A stretch of DNA of 64,000 nucleotides. Source: a virus. The stretch is taken from positions 62,001-126,000 of IMG/VR virus record IMGVR_UViG_3300024518_005299; one strand, 5' to 3'. Of the stretch, positions 1 through 8,273 are shown one piece after another; the stretch's first letter is position 1, and every line of letters starts with the position of its first letter. The position numbers were made by a program, and so were the translations under genes. The notes beneath the pieces are model-generated. The model was given only the letters and a program-made list of their open reading frames with translations, was not told where the DNA came from and searched no databases.

Positions 1-6
1 AAAAAA

Positions 7-3000
7 ATGGCGCATTTACATTGTCATACCCGTCATTCTTTTTTAGATGGTCAATCTTCTATAAAAAAATTGGTTGCTAGAGTAAAAGAATTAGGGATGG
101 AGTCTTTGGCGGTTACCAACCATGGTAATATATTTTGCTGTGTTGAGTTTTATCAAGAGTGTAAAAAGGTAGGCATCAAACCCATCATGGGTATGGAAGC
201 CTATCTTACTGATGATCACGCGAATAAAACTAGGCATGCTCATCACCTTATTCTACTAGCTGAGAATGAGATTGGTTGGAATAATATTGTACGATTGACA
301 ACTAGAGCTAATGAAAACACTTATTACAAGCCCCGAATTGACTTTAAGGATCTAGCTGAACATAAAGAAGGATTGATTGTTCTCACAGCTTGTATGGCTG
401 GCCCTGTATCATATTGGTTATTTGATAAGATGACGTGGGCAAAACCAGGTGAGGAGTCTGTACTAAAAGAGGCAGCCAATATACCAAAAGCCTACGAATA
501 CTTGAGAGAGCTAGTAAAGATAATTGATTCAGACAACCTCTTCTTAGAAGTGCAAGATGGAGGTATTCCAGAGCAGCTTATTATTAATGACCGACTGCGT
601 AAAATGGCAGCAGAATTTAATCTACCAGTAGTAGCAACCCAAGACTCCCATTACGTATATAAAGAAGATGCTGCGGCGCACGGTTTTTTAAAGGCAATAG
701 CGTGGGGTAAGGCTGGAGTTCCAGCAGGAGAGAGTGGATTCTCGACCGAAGAATTCTACATTAAGTCTAGAGAGGAATGGCTGGAGGGCTCGGATCTTAC
801 CGAAGCAGAAGTGGATAAGACGCATGAGATTGCTTCTAGATGCAATGTTACACTACCACTTCATCAGATGCGACTACCCAAATATCCCACTACAGACCCA
901 CGCCCTTCTATTGAAATACTAAAAGAGAGGGCGCGCAAGGGTTGGACGCGTCGTAAAATTGAGGATAAGAATGAAGTATATGCCAAACGAGCTAAGCATG
1001 AGCTGGCTGATATTGAGCAAGCCGGTCTGGCTGATTATTTTCTTATTGTTTCTGATATTACGGACTATTGTCGTGATAATGACATTCTGCTTAGCCCCAG
1101 TCGTGGCAGTGCTGGGGGCAGTCTTATCAGTTTTCTCCTCGGGATCACACAGCTAGACCCTATTCAGTATGATTTGATTTGGGAGCGATTCTATAACGCT
1201 GGGCGTATTGGCTCGATGCCAGATATTGATACTGACGTGGAGAAGAGCCGCCGTGACGAAGTCATTGAATATATCCGCAAACGCTTTGGAGAAAAGAGAG
1301 TGGCGCAAATCGTTACCCTCTCTTCTCTAGGTGCTAAACAAGTAGTACGTGATGTTTTTAAAGTCGCGGGTGTTGATGAAAATACCAAGAATATCATAGC
1401 TGGATTGATACCAGCTAAGAATGATGACCATACTTCCATTAGCTTGGCAGAAGCCATTAAGGCAGTTCCCAAGCTTAAAGAGTATGCGGAGGATGATGAC
1501 AAGTTTGACATTAAAAGGTATGGAAGGGTTATTCGAACAACGTCCTGGAGGGAGCTGTTTGACATCGCCCAACGTTTAGAGGGGTGCTATAAGACTTCTG
1601 GGGTGCATGCCGCTGCAGTTGTTATTGCCGATGATGATTTTGATAATGCTGGTATACCTTTGGTAAGAGCGAAGGGTGAAGATAATAAGCCAAAAATGAT
1701 CTGTGGATGGGACATGGATACCATTGATACTTTTGGGTTGTTGAAGGTGGATATGTTAGGGCTCGCTACTCTAGATGTTCTTAGGTCTGCCCTTGCAATG
1801 ATCAAGGCTCGTCACGTAGAGCATGCGGATATGCCTAAACCTCAAGAGTTTTTGAATAATTTAAAGCTAGATGATAAGAAAGTTTTTGAGGTACTACTAC
1901 ATGGTCATACTCAAGGGGTTTTTCAACTAGAATCGAACTTAGGTAAGTCATGGTCTAAGAAATGTAAACCAACTAATATTGAAGAGATTGCAGAATTGAC
2001 AGCGATTATTCGTCCTGCGTGTTTGGATACGGGGATGGCGGAGACTTATGCTAAAATTAAGAAGGGAGAGGAAAATCCAAGCTATATCCATCCTATCCTT
2101 AAGCCAATTTTGGAACCTACTCTAGGTATCTTGCTTTATCAAGAACAAGTTATGGCTATTTGCCAGGTTGTTGCTGGTATGGATCTTAAAGAAGCTGATA
2201 TAGTTCGTAAGGTTGTGGCTAAAAAGAAGCCTGAAGAGCTGAAGGAGAAGAAGGCGCGCTTCTTACAGGGTGCTAAAAAGACTGTACCAGTTGAGGTAGC
2301 TGATGAGATTTGGGGTTGGATTGAGAAACAGGCTGGGTATGGATTTAACAAATCGCATGCTGTAGGATATGCTGTTGTGGCTTATTGGACAGCTTGGGTT
2401 AAAGCTAATTATTTCTTAGAATTCATATGCGCGAATCTTAGGCATGCCAAAAATAAGGCTAACCAGCAGAGAACTCCGCAAGATGTTATAGCGTTGTTCA
2501 TTAATGACGGTAAGTTAAAAGATATTGATGTTACCCCGCCATCTTTAGTGAAGAGCGACACAGATTTTACTATTATAGATGATACTACGATTTCTTATGG
2601 TTTCTCACATATTAAGAATGTTGGCAACTCAGCGCTCAAGTCTATAAAAGCCTGCCGTAAAGCACAATCCTTTGCTGATTTTTTAAGATTAGCCATGGCT
2701 AATAAGATGAACAAGCAGGTTATTGAGGCGTTGATTTGTGCCGGGGCATTGGATAGCTTTGGCGTCTCTAGAAGGAGCATGAAGGCTCAGTATACCCTCT
2801 GGGCTGCCACGACAGACAAAGAGCGTGAGCAACTGGCTGGTCTCTCAGGGGCGTTCCTGGAGCGATTGGAGGCCCTGGTGGACGAGAGCACGATAGAGTC
2901 GCGGAAGGCAAATAAAATCAAGGTTCCTAATGTAAATCGACGTCTTAAATTAAGAGAATTAATTAAAGACTTCCAGAAAGAACCACGTAGGGATACCATC

Positions 3001-3384
3001 GCTCAGATTCTAATGTGGGAAAAGCATTACTTAGGAGCCACTTTGTCTGGCAGTATGGCTGATCTCAATGTAGCTATGAGCGGCGCGCGTAACACTTGTA
3101 TAGAGCTGGGCGCTGGTAAGATTCCCGTTGGGGGATATGTTGATCTTTGTGTTGTTGTAGAGGATATGAGGGAAGTGACGGTCAAGCGCGGTAAAACGCA
3201 AGGTCGTCAGATGGCATTTATTACGCTAAGTGACTCCACTTATAGTCTAGATGGCTCTTGTGCTTTCCCTGATTTGTATGATGACATAAAAACTGCTGGC
3301 ATTGACGCAGGTGATGTAGTGTTAGCGAGAGGAAAGGTTTCTGATTGCGGTGGATTAATCATTAATAAGATGAGGTTATTGTAA
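7..3384 (+). CDS. dnaE: DNA polymerase III alpha subunit (DnaE-like, C family)
   Basis: Replicative DNA polymerase that presumably copies the phage genome. The N-terminal PHP domain opens with HLHCHTRHS (residues 3-11) and has further metal-site-like motifs at NHG (38-40) and DSH (213-215). The palm carries RGSAGG (366-371) and PDIDTD (405-410); D406 and D408 match D401 and D403 of E. coli DnaE, and D582 in KVDMLG should be the third catalytic aspartate. A helix-hairpin-helix and OB-like region fills the last ~250 residues. At 1125 aa it is close to the family length. The frame stays open to the window edge, so the true start could lie a few codons upstream. The stop overlaps the next start (TAATG). 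PHP ligands look largely kept, so proofreading activity is possible but inferred. Confidence 0.95.
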   Translation: MAHLHCHTRHSFLDGQSSIKKLVARVKELGMESLAVTNHGNIFCCVEFYQECKKVGIKPIMGMEAYLTDDHANKTRHAHHLILLAENEIGWNNIVRLTTRANENTYYKPRIDFKDLAEHKEGLIVLTACMAGPVSYWLFDKMTWAKPGEESVLKEAANIPKAYEYLRELVKIIDSDNLFLEVQDGGIPEQLIINDRLRKMAAEFNLPVVATQDSHYVYKEDAAAHGFLKAIAWGKAGVPAGESGFSTEEFYIKSREEWLEGSDLTEAEVDKTHEIASRCNVTLPLHQMRLPKYPTTDPRPSIEILKERARKGWTRRKIEDKNEVYAKRAKHELADIEQAGLADYFLIVSDITDYCRDNDILLSPSRGSAGGSLISFLLGITQLDPIQYDLIWERFYNAGRIGSMPDIDTDVEKSRRDEVIEYIRKRFGEKRVAQIVTLSSLGAKQVVRDVFKVAGVDENTKNIIAGLIPAKNDDHTSISLAEAIKAVPKLKEYAEDDDKFDIKRYGRVIRTTSWRELFDIAQRLEGCYKTSGVHAAAVVIADDDFDNAGIPLVRAKGEDNKPKMICGWDMDTIDTFGLLKVDMLGLATLDVLRSALAMIKARHVEHADMPKPQEFLNNLKLDDKKVFEVLLHGHTQGVFQLESNLGKSWSKKCKPTNIEEIAELTAIIRPACLDTGMAETYAKIKKGEENPSYIHPILKPILEPTLGILLYQEQVMAICQVVAGMDLKEADIVRKVVAKKKPEELKEKKARFLQGAKKTVPVEVADEIWGWIEKQAGYGFNKSHAVGYAVVAYWTAWVKANYFLEFICANLRHAKNKANQQRTPQDVIALFINDGKLKDIDVTPPSLVKSDTDFTIIDDTTISYGFSHIKNVGNSALKSIKACRKAQSFADFLRLAMANKMNKQVIEALICAGALDSFGVSRRSMKAQYTLWAATTDKEREQLAGLSGAFLERLEALVDESTIESRKANKIKVPNVNRRLKLRELIKDFQKEPRRDTIAQILMWEKHYLGATLSGSMADLNVAMSGARNTCIELGAGKIPVGGYVDLCVVVEDMREVTVKRGKTQGRQMAFITLSDSTYSLDGSCAFPDLYDDIKTAGIDAGDVVLARGKVSDCGGLIINKMRLL

Positions 3385-3614
3385 TGAAGTATATGGAATA
3401 TAAAGAAGTTAGGGCGCCAGATCAAGTTTTAGTGCATCTAGAAAAGAAGGCAATGGAGGTAGGACAGGATCCGAGCTTGTTCTGGCAAGAGGCTGGCTAT
3501 TATGATTTTCTGACTGAGCTTTCCAAAGACGGGTGGCGTCCTGTTTGGGTTAGCTTGCGCTTCCCGCTTATTGTGGTAGAGCGTGAAGTAATTAAAGAAG
3601 AAATCGAGAAATAG
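3384..3614 (+). CDS. Hypothetical protein, 76 aa
   Basis: Small soluble protein of unknown function, translationally coupled to the polymerase gene by a TAATG overlap. It is rich in charged residues with a helical first half, and its C-terminal half (GWRPVWVSLRFPL) looks like a short beta hairpin. No signal peptide or membrane segment is seen. It is the last gene before a promoter-like element, so it probably ends the polymerase transcription unit. Confidence 0.7.
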   Translation: MKYMEYKEVRAPDQVLVHLEKKAMEVGQDPSLFWQEAGYYDFLTELSKDGWRPVWVSLRFPLIVVEREVIKEEIEK

Positions 3615-3616
3615 CG

Positions 3617-3645
3617 CACGATTTTATTTTTTTGACACATAATAG
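3617..3645 (+). promoter_or_regulatory. Promoter-like 29 bp element, copy 1
   Basis: One of four copies of a conserved 29 bp block in intergenic DNA. It begins CACGATTTTA and ends GACACATAATAG. CATAAT (3638-3643) matches a sigma-70 -10 hexamer at 5 of 6 positions, and the CACGA block 16 bp upstream sits where a -35 element would. The ATG of the next gene begins at 3650, exactly 6 nt after CATAAT, so a transcript starting at the usual distance would have almost no leader. Promoter function is inferred from conservation and position. Confidence 0.7.
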
Positions 3646-3649
3646 GGAT

Positions 3650-4156
3650 ATGGCTGAAATTGTCACAACTATTGATGGTATCCACGGTGATATCAAAATT
3701 GCCATTTATGATGGCGAAGAAAAACAAACCATGGAATTTAAGTGGTGTGTTTTTGATGAAGATGGGTCAACAGGATTTATGACATCTTTTGCCCAGCATC
3801 CTATCGTAGTTACTGAGGTTGCTGCAGAACAATTTGTGCGGATCATCCTTAATAGTTTGATACGAACCTTTGAACTTTCGAAAGAAGATTTAAAGATTAT
3901 TAATCATTTCGGGGAGTTGATCCCTGATGTACAATTTTTGCCTCCAACCTTTCAAGGGAACGAGTCTGACATTATGGCGCTAGTAGCTCAACAAGATAGC
4001 TTATTAAAACTTTATGCTATGTATGAAGAGATCAACGTCTTAAATGAAGACCTCGTAGACCTAGCAAGGGAGGAAGGTATTTTAGATGATTTCTTAAGCC
4101 TTATTCAAATACGAGCTTCGGGAGTCTTTTTAGCGGTGAAAAAACCAAGTCAATAG
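3650..4156 (+). CDS. Hypothetical protein, possibly translated from a leaderless mRNA
   Basis: Acidic protein of about 168 aa with no family recognised. The first ~70 residues look like beta strands (an IKIAIYDGEEK-type hairpin); the rest is mostly helical. I chose the ATG at 3650 rather than the in-frame TTG at 3632 because the TTG lies inside the promoter-like element, ahead of the predicted transcription start. No Shine-Dalgarno sequence precedes the ATG. It sits ahead of the SSB gene, so a role in DNA metabolism is possible but unsupported. Confidence 0.75.
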   Translation: MAEIVTTIDGIHGDIKIAIYDGEEKQTMEFKWCVFDEDGSTGFMTSFAQHPIVVTEVAAEQFVRIILNSLIRTFELSKEDLKIINHFGELIPDVQFLPPTFQGNESDIMALVAQQDSLLKLYAMYEEINVLNEDLVDLAREEGILDDFLSLIQIRASGVFLAVKKPSQ

Positions 4157-4166
4157 GGAGTTAACA

Positions 4167-4574
4167 ATGGATCAAGGTTTCGGACTAGTTGTGGGTCGTC
4201 TAACGGGCGACCCTGTAATCAAAGGAGAGGAGAACCCAGAGAAGCAACGGGCTCTCTTCACAGTAGCCTTTAATCGTGGGCGTGCTGATAATCGGAAGTC
4301 GAATTTTTTCGACTGTATTGCTTGGGGTAAGCGTGCAGATATTATGCGCGATTTTCGTAAGGGGTTTGGGATTTCTGTAACTGGTGATCTTGAGCAGGAC
4401 ACCTTTACTAACGCGGATGGCGACAAGCGTAGCCGTTGGCAGCTAAATGTAAGTACTATTACTGCTACTCAAAATCTTCGTCGTAGCGAAGCCTCTGGTG
4501 ATAATAATAGTGAGAGTGGTGGTGAAGTGCGCGTAGGCGGTTCGGCTGAACAAACTGCTGATATTCCTTACTAA
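4167..4574 (+). CDS. ssb: Single-stranded DNA-binding protein
   Basis: OB-fold SSB that coats single-stranded DNA during replication and recombination. The N-terminal half has typical SSB strands: GLVVGRLTGDP, the FTVAFNRG strand, FFDCIAWGKRAD and a long GISVTGDLEQD strand. A Ser/Gly/Asn-rich linker follows from about residue 110, and the protein ends in DIPY, close to the DDDIPF-type tip that recruits partner proteins. Length (135 aa) is normal for a compact phage SSB. A GGGAG ribosome site precedes the ATG. It lies between the polymerase and sigma genes, fitting a replication and expression module. Confidence 0.93.
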   Translation: MDQGFGLVVGRLTGDPVIKGEENPEKQRALFTVAFNRGRADNRKSNFFDCIAWGKRADIMRDFRKGFGISVTGDLEQDTFTNADGDKRSRWQLNVSTITATQNLRRSEASGDNNSESGGEVRVGGSAEQTADIPY

Positions 4575-4586
4575 GTAAGGTTGGTT

Positions 4587-5228
4587 GTGATAACATTGTA
4601 TAAGATGGAAGAATCTGTTGATAAGGTTTGTGCACAGCATCGTGGATTGATTAGATCATTGATCAATTCTGTTGTGGTGAATAATCCATCAGTTGTTGAC
4701 GTTCAAGATTTACAACAAACTGGTGCTTTGGCATTGATAGTTGCACTCCAATCATATGATCCATCAGTTGGTTCTTTACCATCTTACATTCGTCAGTGTG
4801 TCCGTCGCGCTCTTTTAGAGCAAGCTAATTCATTCTCTAGTGTTTTCACTGTGGATGAGAAGGTGCGTCGTCAAGCTAATGCCATTATTAGAATGCGCGG
4901 CGAGGGGTTGAAGGACGAAGTTATCATGACTCGGCTCGGGATTAAAACCCGGGCCACATTTTTATCTCTATTGGGACTAGTTGAAAGTCATACTGTAGAC
5001 ATTAATCAAATCGATGTAGAAGCTGAGGCTTCGGTTGAAGAAAAGAGTATCTTTAAGGTACTTGAAGAGATTGGTCTAGTTGAATCAGAAATGCAATTTA
5101 TCAATTTAGTCGTCAATAATTATTCAATGGATGAAATTATAAAAGAAATGGAGATGAGCCGTTCTCATCTTTATACAATTAAAGCATCCATTCGTGACAA
5201 GATTTTGGCATGGGGTCAGGATTACTAA
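4587..5228 (+). CDS. Sigma-70-family-like factor
   Basis: Probable phage sigma factor that would direct host RNA polymerase to phage promoters. A region-2-like segment (about residues 34-78) contains DVQDLQQTGALALIVALQSYDP followed by SYIRQCVRRALLEQA, the pattern of the -10-binding helices of sigma-70 proteins. A region-4-like helix-turn-helix lies near the C-terminus (YSMDEIIKEMEMSRSHLYTI). The middle is shortened compared with host sigmas. The start is uncertain: GTG at 4587 has AAGG upstream, while ATG at 4605 lacks a clear ribosome site. The four conserved promoter-like elements in the window are obvious candidate targets, but that link is inference. Confidence 0.75.
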   Translation: MITLYKMEESVDKVCAQHRGLIRSLINSVVVNNPSVVDVQDLQQTGALALIVALQSYDPSVGSLPSYIRQCVRRALLEQANSFSSVFTVDEKVRRQANAIIRMRGEGLKDEVIMTRLGIKTRATFLSLLGLVESHTVDINQIDVEAEASVEEKSIFKVLEEIGLVESEMQFINLVVNNYSMDEIIKEMEMSRSHLYTIKASIRDKILAWGQDY

Positions 5229-5249
5229 GTAGGATCGGCGAGGAATCGT

Positions 5250-8200
5250 ATGGGTATCGAGAGTAAAGAAGGTTACAAGAAACGTATTTTATTTGTTGGA
5301 GAGGCGTCGTTCCTCAACACAGGATTTTCTAACATTTATGATCAGCTATTGCCTCGACTAGCTGCAACTAATAAGTATGAGCTTGCCGAGCTTGGTTCGT
5401 ACGCTGGTGATGATGACCCAAGGATCGCAAGCCACATTAAAGGTCAGTGGAAATTCTACGGTAATAACCCTCTCACACCCGAGGAGCAGGCGGCATTCAA
5501 TCAGGAAGACCCCGCTCAACCTGGGCAGAATACTAATCAATTTGGACGTTGGAAGTTTGATGCTGTTCTAGCTGATTTTCGTCCCGACATCGTTATTGAT
5601 ATTCGAGACTGGTGGATGGTGGCGTTCCAAGAGCGAAGTCCATTTAGGAAATACTTTGGTTGGTTGGTTATGCCAACAGTGGATTCTATCCCTCAGAGAG
5701 AAGAATGGATTCGAACGTATATTGATGCTACTTATGTAATGGCATATTCCGATTTTGGTATTGATTCCTTGCGTAAGTCTTCTCCTAGGTTGGAGTTTAA
5801 ATTTGATCCCCCAGAGAAACCTGGGTTTGTTGGTCTTAATAGACCGCATGGTAAATTACACCCCAAGCCTCTGCGTCCTGGCGTAGACCTTAAGACGTTT
5901 TATCCACGGACTAACGAAGAGAAGGGGAAGTTAAAGCAAAAATGGGGTGTTAAACCTGATATTCCAATCATCGTTTTAGTGCAAAGGAATCAAGCGCGCA
6001 AGCGGATCGCGGAAGTAATCTCTTCTTTTGCCATGATGAAGAATAAATATCCAGATAATGACATGATACAAAAGTCTATCTTGTTAATGCATTCTGCATG
6101 GCCAGATAATACTTTGTCGATTGACTTTCCTAGAGAGATCAAGCGTATTCAAACAGGATATCATGGCGCTCCCGTTAGTCGTAAAGGCATTATGCAGGAG
6201 ATCCATTCGACATTCATGTGTCAAAATCAAGCATGTGGAGATGTATTTATTGCGCCATCTATCACGCTAATAAATGGCCCTGTCATTATGTGTCCTAGTT
6301 GCGGACAACAAAGCGCTCGCACTCCCACTACGGGCTTTGGCATTACTCGCGAACAGCTATCAGAAGTGTTTGGCATGGCTGATATGATGGTGCAGATGAG
6401 CATTGCAGAAGGATGTTTTGCTAAAGGAACTTTAATAACAACTAGCGAAGGATTAAAGCCAATTGAGGAGATGAAAATTGGCGATTCGATTTTGAATCAT
6501 AAAGGTGATTGGGCTCCAGTGCATGACGTTTGGGAAAATGATAATCCTGGATGTATAGAAATCAACGTTGCGGGTGATCCTAATTCTGTTATTGTTACAA
6601 AGAATCATAAGATTTATATTTCACCTACAGAAAAGAAACGAGCTGATGAGTTAACATTAGATGACTATGTAATACGTCCAATTGATATGACAGAACTTCG
6701 TCGTGATGAATTGATCGTTGAATTAGAGGACGAGGATAATGTTATGATTAATGGTAAAATGCATCATAAATCAGAACGTTATTTTAATGGATATCCTACA
6801 AAAACAACTATTAATTCTGTTGATCTTGCAAAACATGGATATTTTCTTGGTGTATATATCGCAGAAGGATCAATCACTAATCACTACGTTAGCATAGCCT
6901 TATCTAAAGATGACAATCCAGAGATGGCGCAATCAGTATATGACCTCGCTGCTGATCTAGGTGTTAAAGTTTATGATCGACCTAAAGAGAATAATGGAAG
7001 AGAGTTAACTTTTAGCTCTCACGCTTTTAGTGCGAAATTAGGATCATTATTTGGTTACAATACCAAAGATAAAAAGATTCCATTAGAGTTTATGCAAGCT
7101 CCAAAGGATGTTCAGCGAGAATTTATTGGTGGTTGGTTTGATGGAGATGGAACTCTAGAGAAGCCATTAGTTTCAACGGGTAAAATGAGTCATCGATCAC
7201 TTACTACCCACACTCAAACATTGGCATATCAATGGCGAGACTTACTTGCTCGTTTTGGTATTGTAACATATCTTTATAAAACTAAACGAAATAATTTAGA
7301 ATATGTCGTAAAGGTTTATGGTCATCAGGCTTACTTGTTTGATGTTTTGATCGAGTCTTCAAAAGCACAAAACAGTGGGTATAAACCTACCAAACATACA
7401 AGAGAGTCTTTTAAAATTAAGATAAAAAATGGTTACATTTATTACAAAATTAAAAACATAAAAGATTCTGATTATGATGATTTTACATACAATCTTACTA
7501 TTGATAAATCAAGTGAGGATAGTGACATGGTTTCTAGTTACTCGCTTGGAACATTTAGTGTTAAAAATTGTGGAATGCCAGTTCAGGAAGGCAAGGCGTG
7601 TGGCGTGCCAGCACTAGTAACAGATTACGCCGCTCTTTCTGAAAAGGGCGGCATCCCTAATTATGAACATATCAATAAAGACACCTACAATGTTCATCTA
7701 GGTGGTAAAGCTATGAAGGTTTCGCAATTATATTATGAACCAGAGACCACTACTTGGCGCGCAGCAACTTCTATGGAAGACTGTATGAATAAGATCGCTG
7801 GCATGCTTAGCTCTCCTGAGGAATTAGCACAAATGAGTTTAGACGCTCGGAAATGTGCCGAGGAACATTATGATTGGGATAAGAATTGGAAGGAGTGGGA
7901 GTTTATTTTTGATCATATCACTCCCTTAGATCGTGATACTACATGGGATAAAGAGCTGTCATTGATTGATATTGATACCACCCAGCCATCTCTAGATCTT
8001 AATGATTCTGACTTTGTTGTTTGGTGTTATACGAGACTATTAGGTTATAGCATGAATGATATCGACGAAGAGGGGCATCGTAACTGGATGCAAAAACTTG
8101 CAGTCGAGTTGCAGAGGGGTGTACCAGCCGGGAAGACCCGCAATGAAATCGCAGAATATTTCCGCCAACAGGCAGAAGCACAAAATCAGGTTGAGACACT

Positions 8201-8273
8201 ACGGGCTGGCCAAAAGGCTATCCCGGCTAGTACTACAAAATCTGACGACGCGTTTGAGGCAATTATAATATGA
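5250..8273 (+). CDS. Glycosyltransferase (GT4-like, GT-B fold) interrupted by an intein
   Basis: Glycosyltransferase with an N-terminal Rossmann start (KRILFVGEASF) and, after splicing, the C-terminal donor-site motif EGCGMPVQEGKACGVPAL, the E-x7-E region of GT4 enzymes. The intein occupies residues 389-773, leaving an extein of about 622 aa. Four cysteines (C324, C329, C348, C351) form a zinc-ribbon-like insert in the GT domain, an unusual feature. The last ~130 residues are acidic and helical. The 3' end overlaps the next glycosyltransferase gene by ATGA. It starts the glycan island; donor and acceptor are unknown. Splicing is needed to rebuild the donor site. Confidence 0.85.
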   Translation: MGIESKEGYKKRILFVGEASFLNTGFSNIYDQLLPRLAATNKYELAELGSYAGDDDPRIASHIKGQWKFYGNNPLTPEEQAAFNQEDPAQPGQNTNQFGRWKFDAVLADFRPDIVIDIRDWWMVAFQERSPFRKYFGWLVMPTVDSIPQREEWIRTYIDATYVMAYSDFGIDSLRKSSPRLEFKFDPPEKPGFVGLNRPHGKLHPKPLRPGVDLKTFYPRTNEEKGKLKQKWGVKPDIPIIVLVQRNQARKRIAEVISSFAMMKNKYPDNDMIQKSILLMHSAWPDNTLSIDFPREIKRIQTGYHGAPVSRKGIMQEIHSTFMCQNQACGDVFIAPSITLINGPVIMCPSCGQQSARTPTTGFGITREQLSEVFGMADMMVQMSIAEGCFAKGTLITTSEGLKPIEEMKIGDSILNHKGDWAPVHDVWENDNPGCIEINVAGDPNSVIVTKNHKIYISPTEKKRADELTLDDYVIRPIDMTELRRDELIVELEDEDNVMINGKMHHKSERYFNGYPTKTTINSVDLAKHGYFLGVYIAEGSITNHYVSIALSKDDNPEMAQSVYDLAADLGVKVYDRPKENNGRELTFSSHAFSAKLGSLFGYNTKDKKIPLEFMQAPKDVQREFIGGWFDGDGTLEKPLVSTGKMSHRSLTTHTQTLAYQWRDLLARFGIVTYLYKTKRNNLEYVVKVYGHQAYLFDVLIESSKAQNSGYKPTKHTRESFKIKIKNGYIYYKIKNIKDSDYDDFTYNLTIDKSSEDSDMVSSYSLGTFSVKNCGMPVQEGKACGVPALVTDYAALSEKGGIPNYEHINKDTYNVHLGGKAMKVSQLYYEPETTTWRAATSMEDCMNKIAGMLSSPEELAQMSLDARKCAEEHYDWDKNWKEWEFIFDHITPLDRDTTWDKELSLIDIDTTQPSLDLNDSDFVVWCYTRLLGYSMNDIDEEGHRNWMQKLAVELQRGVPAGKTRNEIAEYFRQQAEAQNQVETLRAGQKAIPASTTKSDDAFEAIII
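6414..7568 (+). mobile_element. Intein with LAGLIDADG endonuclease in the glycosyltransferase
   Basis: Residues 389-773 of the glycosyltransferase frame. It begins with Cys (CFAKGTLITTSEG) and has a block B TxxH (TKNH). Two LAGLIDADG motifs follow (GYFLGVYIAEGS and FIGGWFDGDGTL), and it ends SVKN followed by Cys as the first downstream extein residue. It sits inside the EGC/GMP donor motif. The usual penultimate His is Lys (VKN). Inteins lacking this His can still splice, but sometimes slowly. The junctions give a natural GT4 sequence when joined. Confidence 0.9.

Noticed and set aside
3631-3636. TTTGAC in promoter-like copies 1 and 4 as a sigma-70 -35 box.
   Set aside because: It abuts the CATAAT hexamer with almost no spacer, so it cannot serve as -35 for that -10. 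It is also not kept in copies 2 and 3.
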